64,000 nucleotides of DNA from Rhizobium tibeticum (GTDB lineage: Bacteria > Pseudomonadota > Alphaproteobacteria > Rhizobiales > Rhizobiaceae). Shown here one piece after another: positions 63,694-64,000 of this stretch (its first letter is position 1; every line of letters begins with the position of its first letter). Location: positions 33,151 through 97,150 of the forward strand of contig NZ_FOCV01000024.1 in assembly GCF_900110205.1 (NCBI RefSeq). Direction: 5' to 3'. Both the position numbers and the translations under genes were made by a program. Under the pieces are notes generated by a model. The model worked only from the letters and a program-made list of their open reading frames with translations, had not been told where the DNA came from and did no database searches.

Positions 63694-64000
63694 GGCTTAT
63701 CCCTTCGGCTTCTTGCACCGAGCGACAGGGTACGAGAGAATCAATGAAAGCGCGCAGTTCAATAAGCTTCGTTGCCGAAAGGCGCGGCTCGGTTACAATC
63801 TCGATCGAACCTGCCGCAGGATCAAACATCCATGCGGGGATGTGAAATGAGCCACCATGGACTTGTCGAATCAGCAGATAATGAACACCTTCGTGCTCAT
63901 GGCTGCCGGTTACCAATACGGTTTGGTCAACCAGTGGATGGAAGGGATAAGTGACCTTGGATTCGAATGCCAGAAACCCGGCATTATGAACCCGGCTCCG
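63521..64000 (-). CDS. DUF5372-like protein of recombinase module, start beyond window
   Basis: On the minus strand the frame is open to the window edge: FESKVTYPFHPLVDQTVLVT, then HYLLIRQVHGGSFHIPAWMF and RLSATKLIELRAFIDSLV. This matches small DUF5372-type proteins usually next to recombinase genes. No ATG, GTG or TTG precedes KVTYPFHP inside the window, so the start is likely outside. Beyond FIDSLV the frame runs antiparallel-free into the small gene in another frame, so the last 60 residues may be an overlap. Confidence 0.6.
   Translation of the reverse strand, partial: RSRVHNAGFLAFESKVTYPFHPLVDQTVLVTGSHEHEGVHYLLIRQVHGGSFHIPAWMFDPAAGSIEIVTEPRLSATKLIELRAFIDSLVPCRSVQEAEGISHEKAISHAIGSVRDSPAGRPERHPAPGSLNTPATTVDRSGGKAGRQAVRRRRNGGGQ

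Noticed and set aside
1..64000. CRISPR arrays, tRNA or rRNA genes
   Set aside because: No regular repeat-spacer pattern, cloverleaf or rRNA sequence noticed on reading either strand; a tRNA scan would be needed to exclude tRNAs fully.

Overview
The window looks like part of a large replicon, probably a megaplasmid or accessory chromosome, of an alphaproteobacterium of the Rhizobiales (Rhizobium, Sinorhizobium/Ensifer or a relative). Reasons: high GC with rhizobial protein style, many SBP-dependent ABC importers each with its own GntR or LysR regulator, an HWE histidine kinase, SyrB-like proteins, and IS66/IS110/IS630 remnants. I saw no rRNA, tRNA, CRISPR array or replication origin.

Left part (1-18.9 kb). 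A truncated RraA-family gene and a D-2-hydroxyacid dehydrogenase are followed by a scar in which the start of a patatin-like gene is joined to the end of a glgX gene. Then come a small lipoprotein, an HWE kinase and a receiver protein, and a CopG regulator with a PHB-depolymerase-type esterase. From 7.6 to 18.9 kb lies a sugar-acid catabolic island: a second RraA protein, a DgoD-like dehydratase, a complete carbohydrate ABC importer (ATPase, two permeases, binding protein), a divergent GntR/FCD regulator, and three more enolase-superfamily enzymes. The four enolase-superfamily proteins all keep their metal ligands; the substrate is unknown.

Middle part (19-51 kb). After IS630 debris come a membrane protein and a YciF-like ferritin-fold protein, a DMT exporter, and IS110 debris. 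A dipeptide-type ABC operon (25.2-30.3 kb) faces a GntR/FCD regulator, and both carry the same AT-rich palindrome. Next are an MBL-fold protein with a zinc ribbon, an NAD(P)-binding protein, a secreted cupin, a DapA-like lyase, two LysE-type exporters with a divergent ArgP-like LysR regulator, a GNAT protein, a haloacetate-dehalogenase-like hydrolase, a Na+/H+ antiporter and a divergent amine oxidase. A polar amino-acid ABC operon with divergent HutC-type and LysR regulators, a Cache-type adenylate cyclase and an exported histidine phosphatase close this part. All three ABC operons start with the binding protein and have an unrelated stem-loop between it and the first permease gene.

Right part (51.3-64 kb) is accessory DNA: an IS110 remnant, an operon of three proteins sharing a C-terminal coiled coil (one SyrB-like), an SGNH-fold protein, small unknown genes, and a decayed IS66 element. 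The transposase gene of that IS66 is interrupted by a large serine recombinase module with three overlapping genes, the upstream one running off the window edge.
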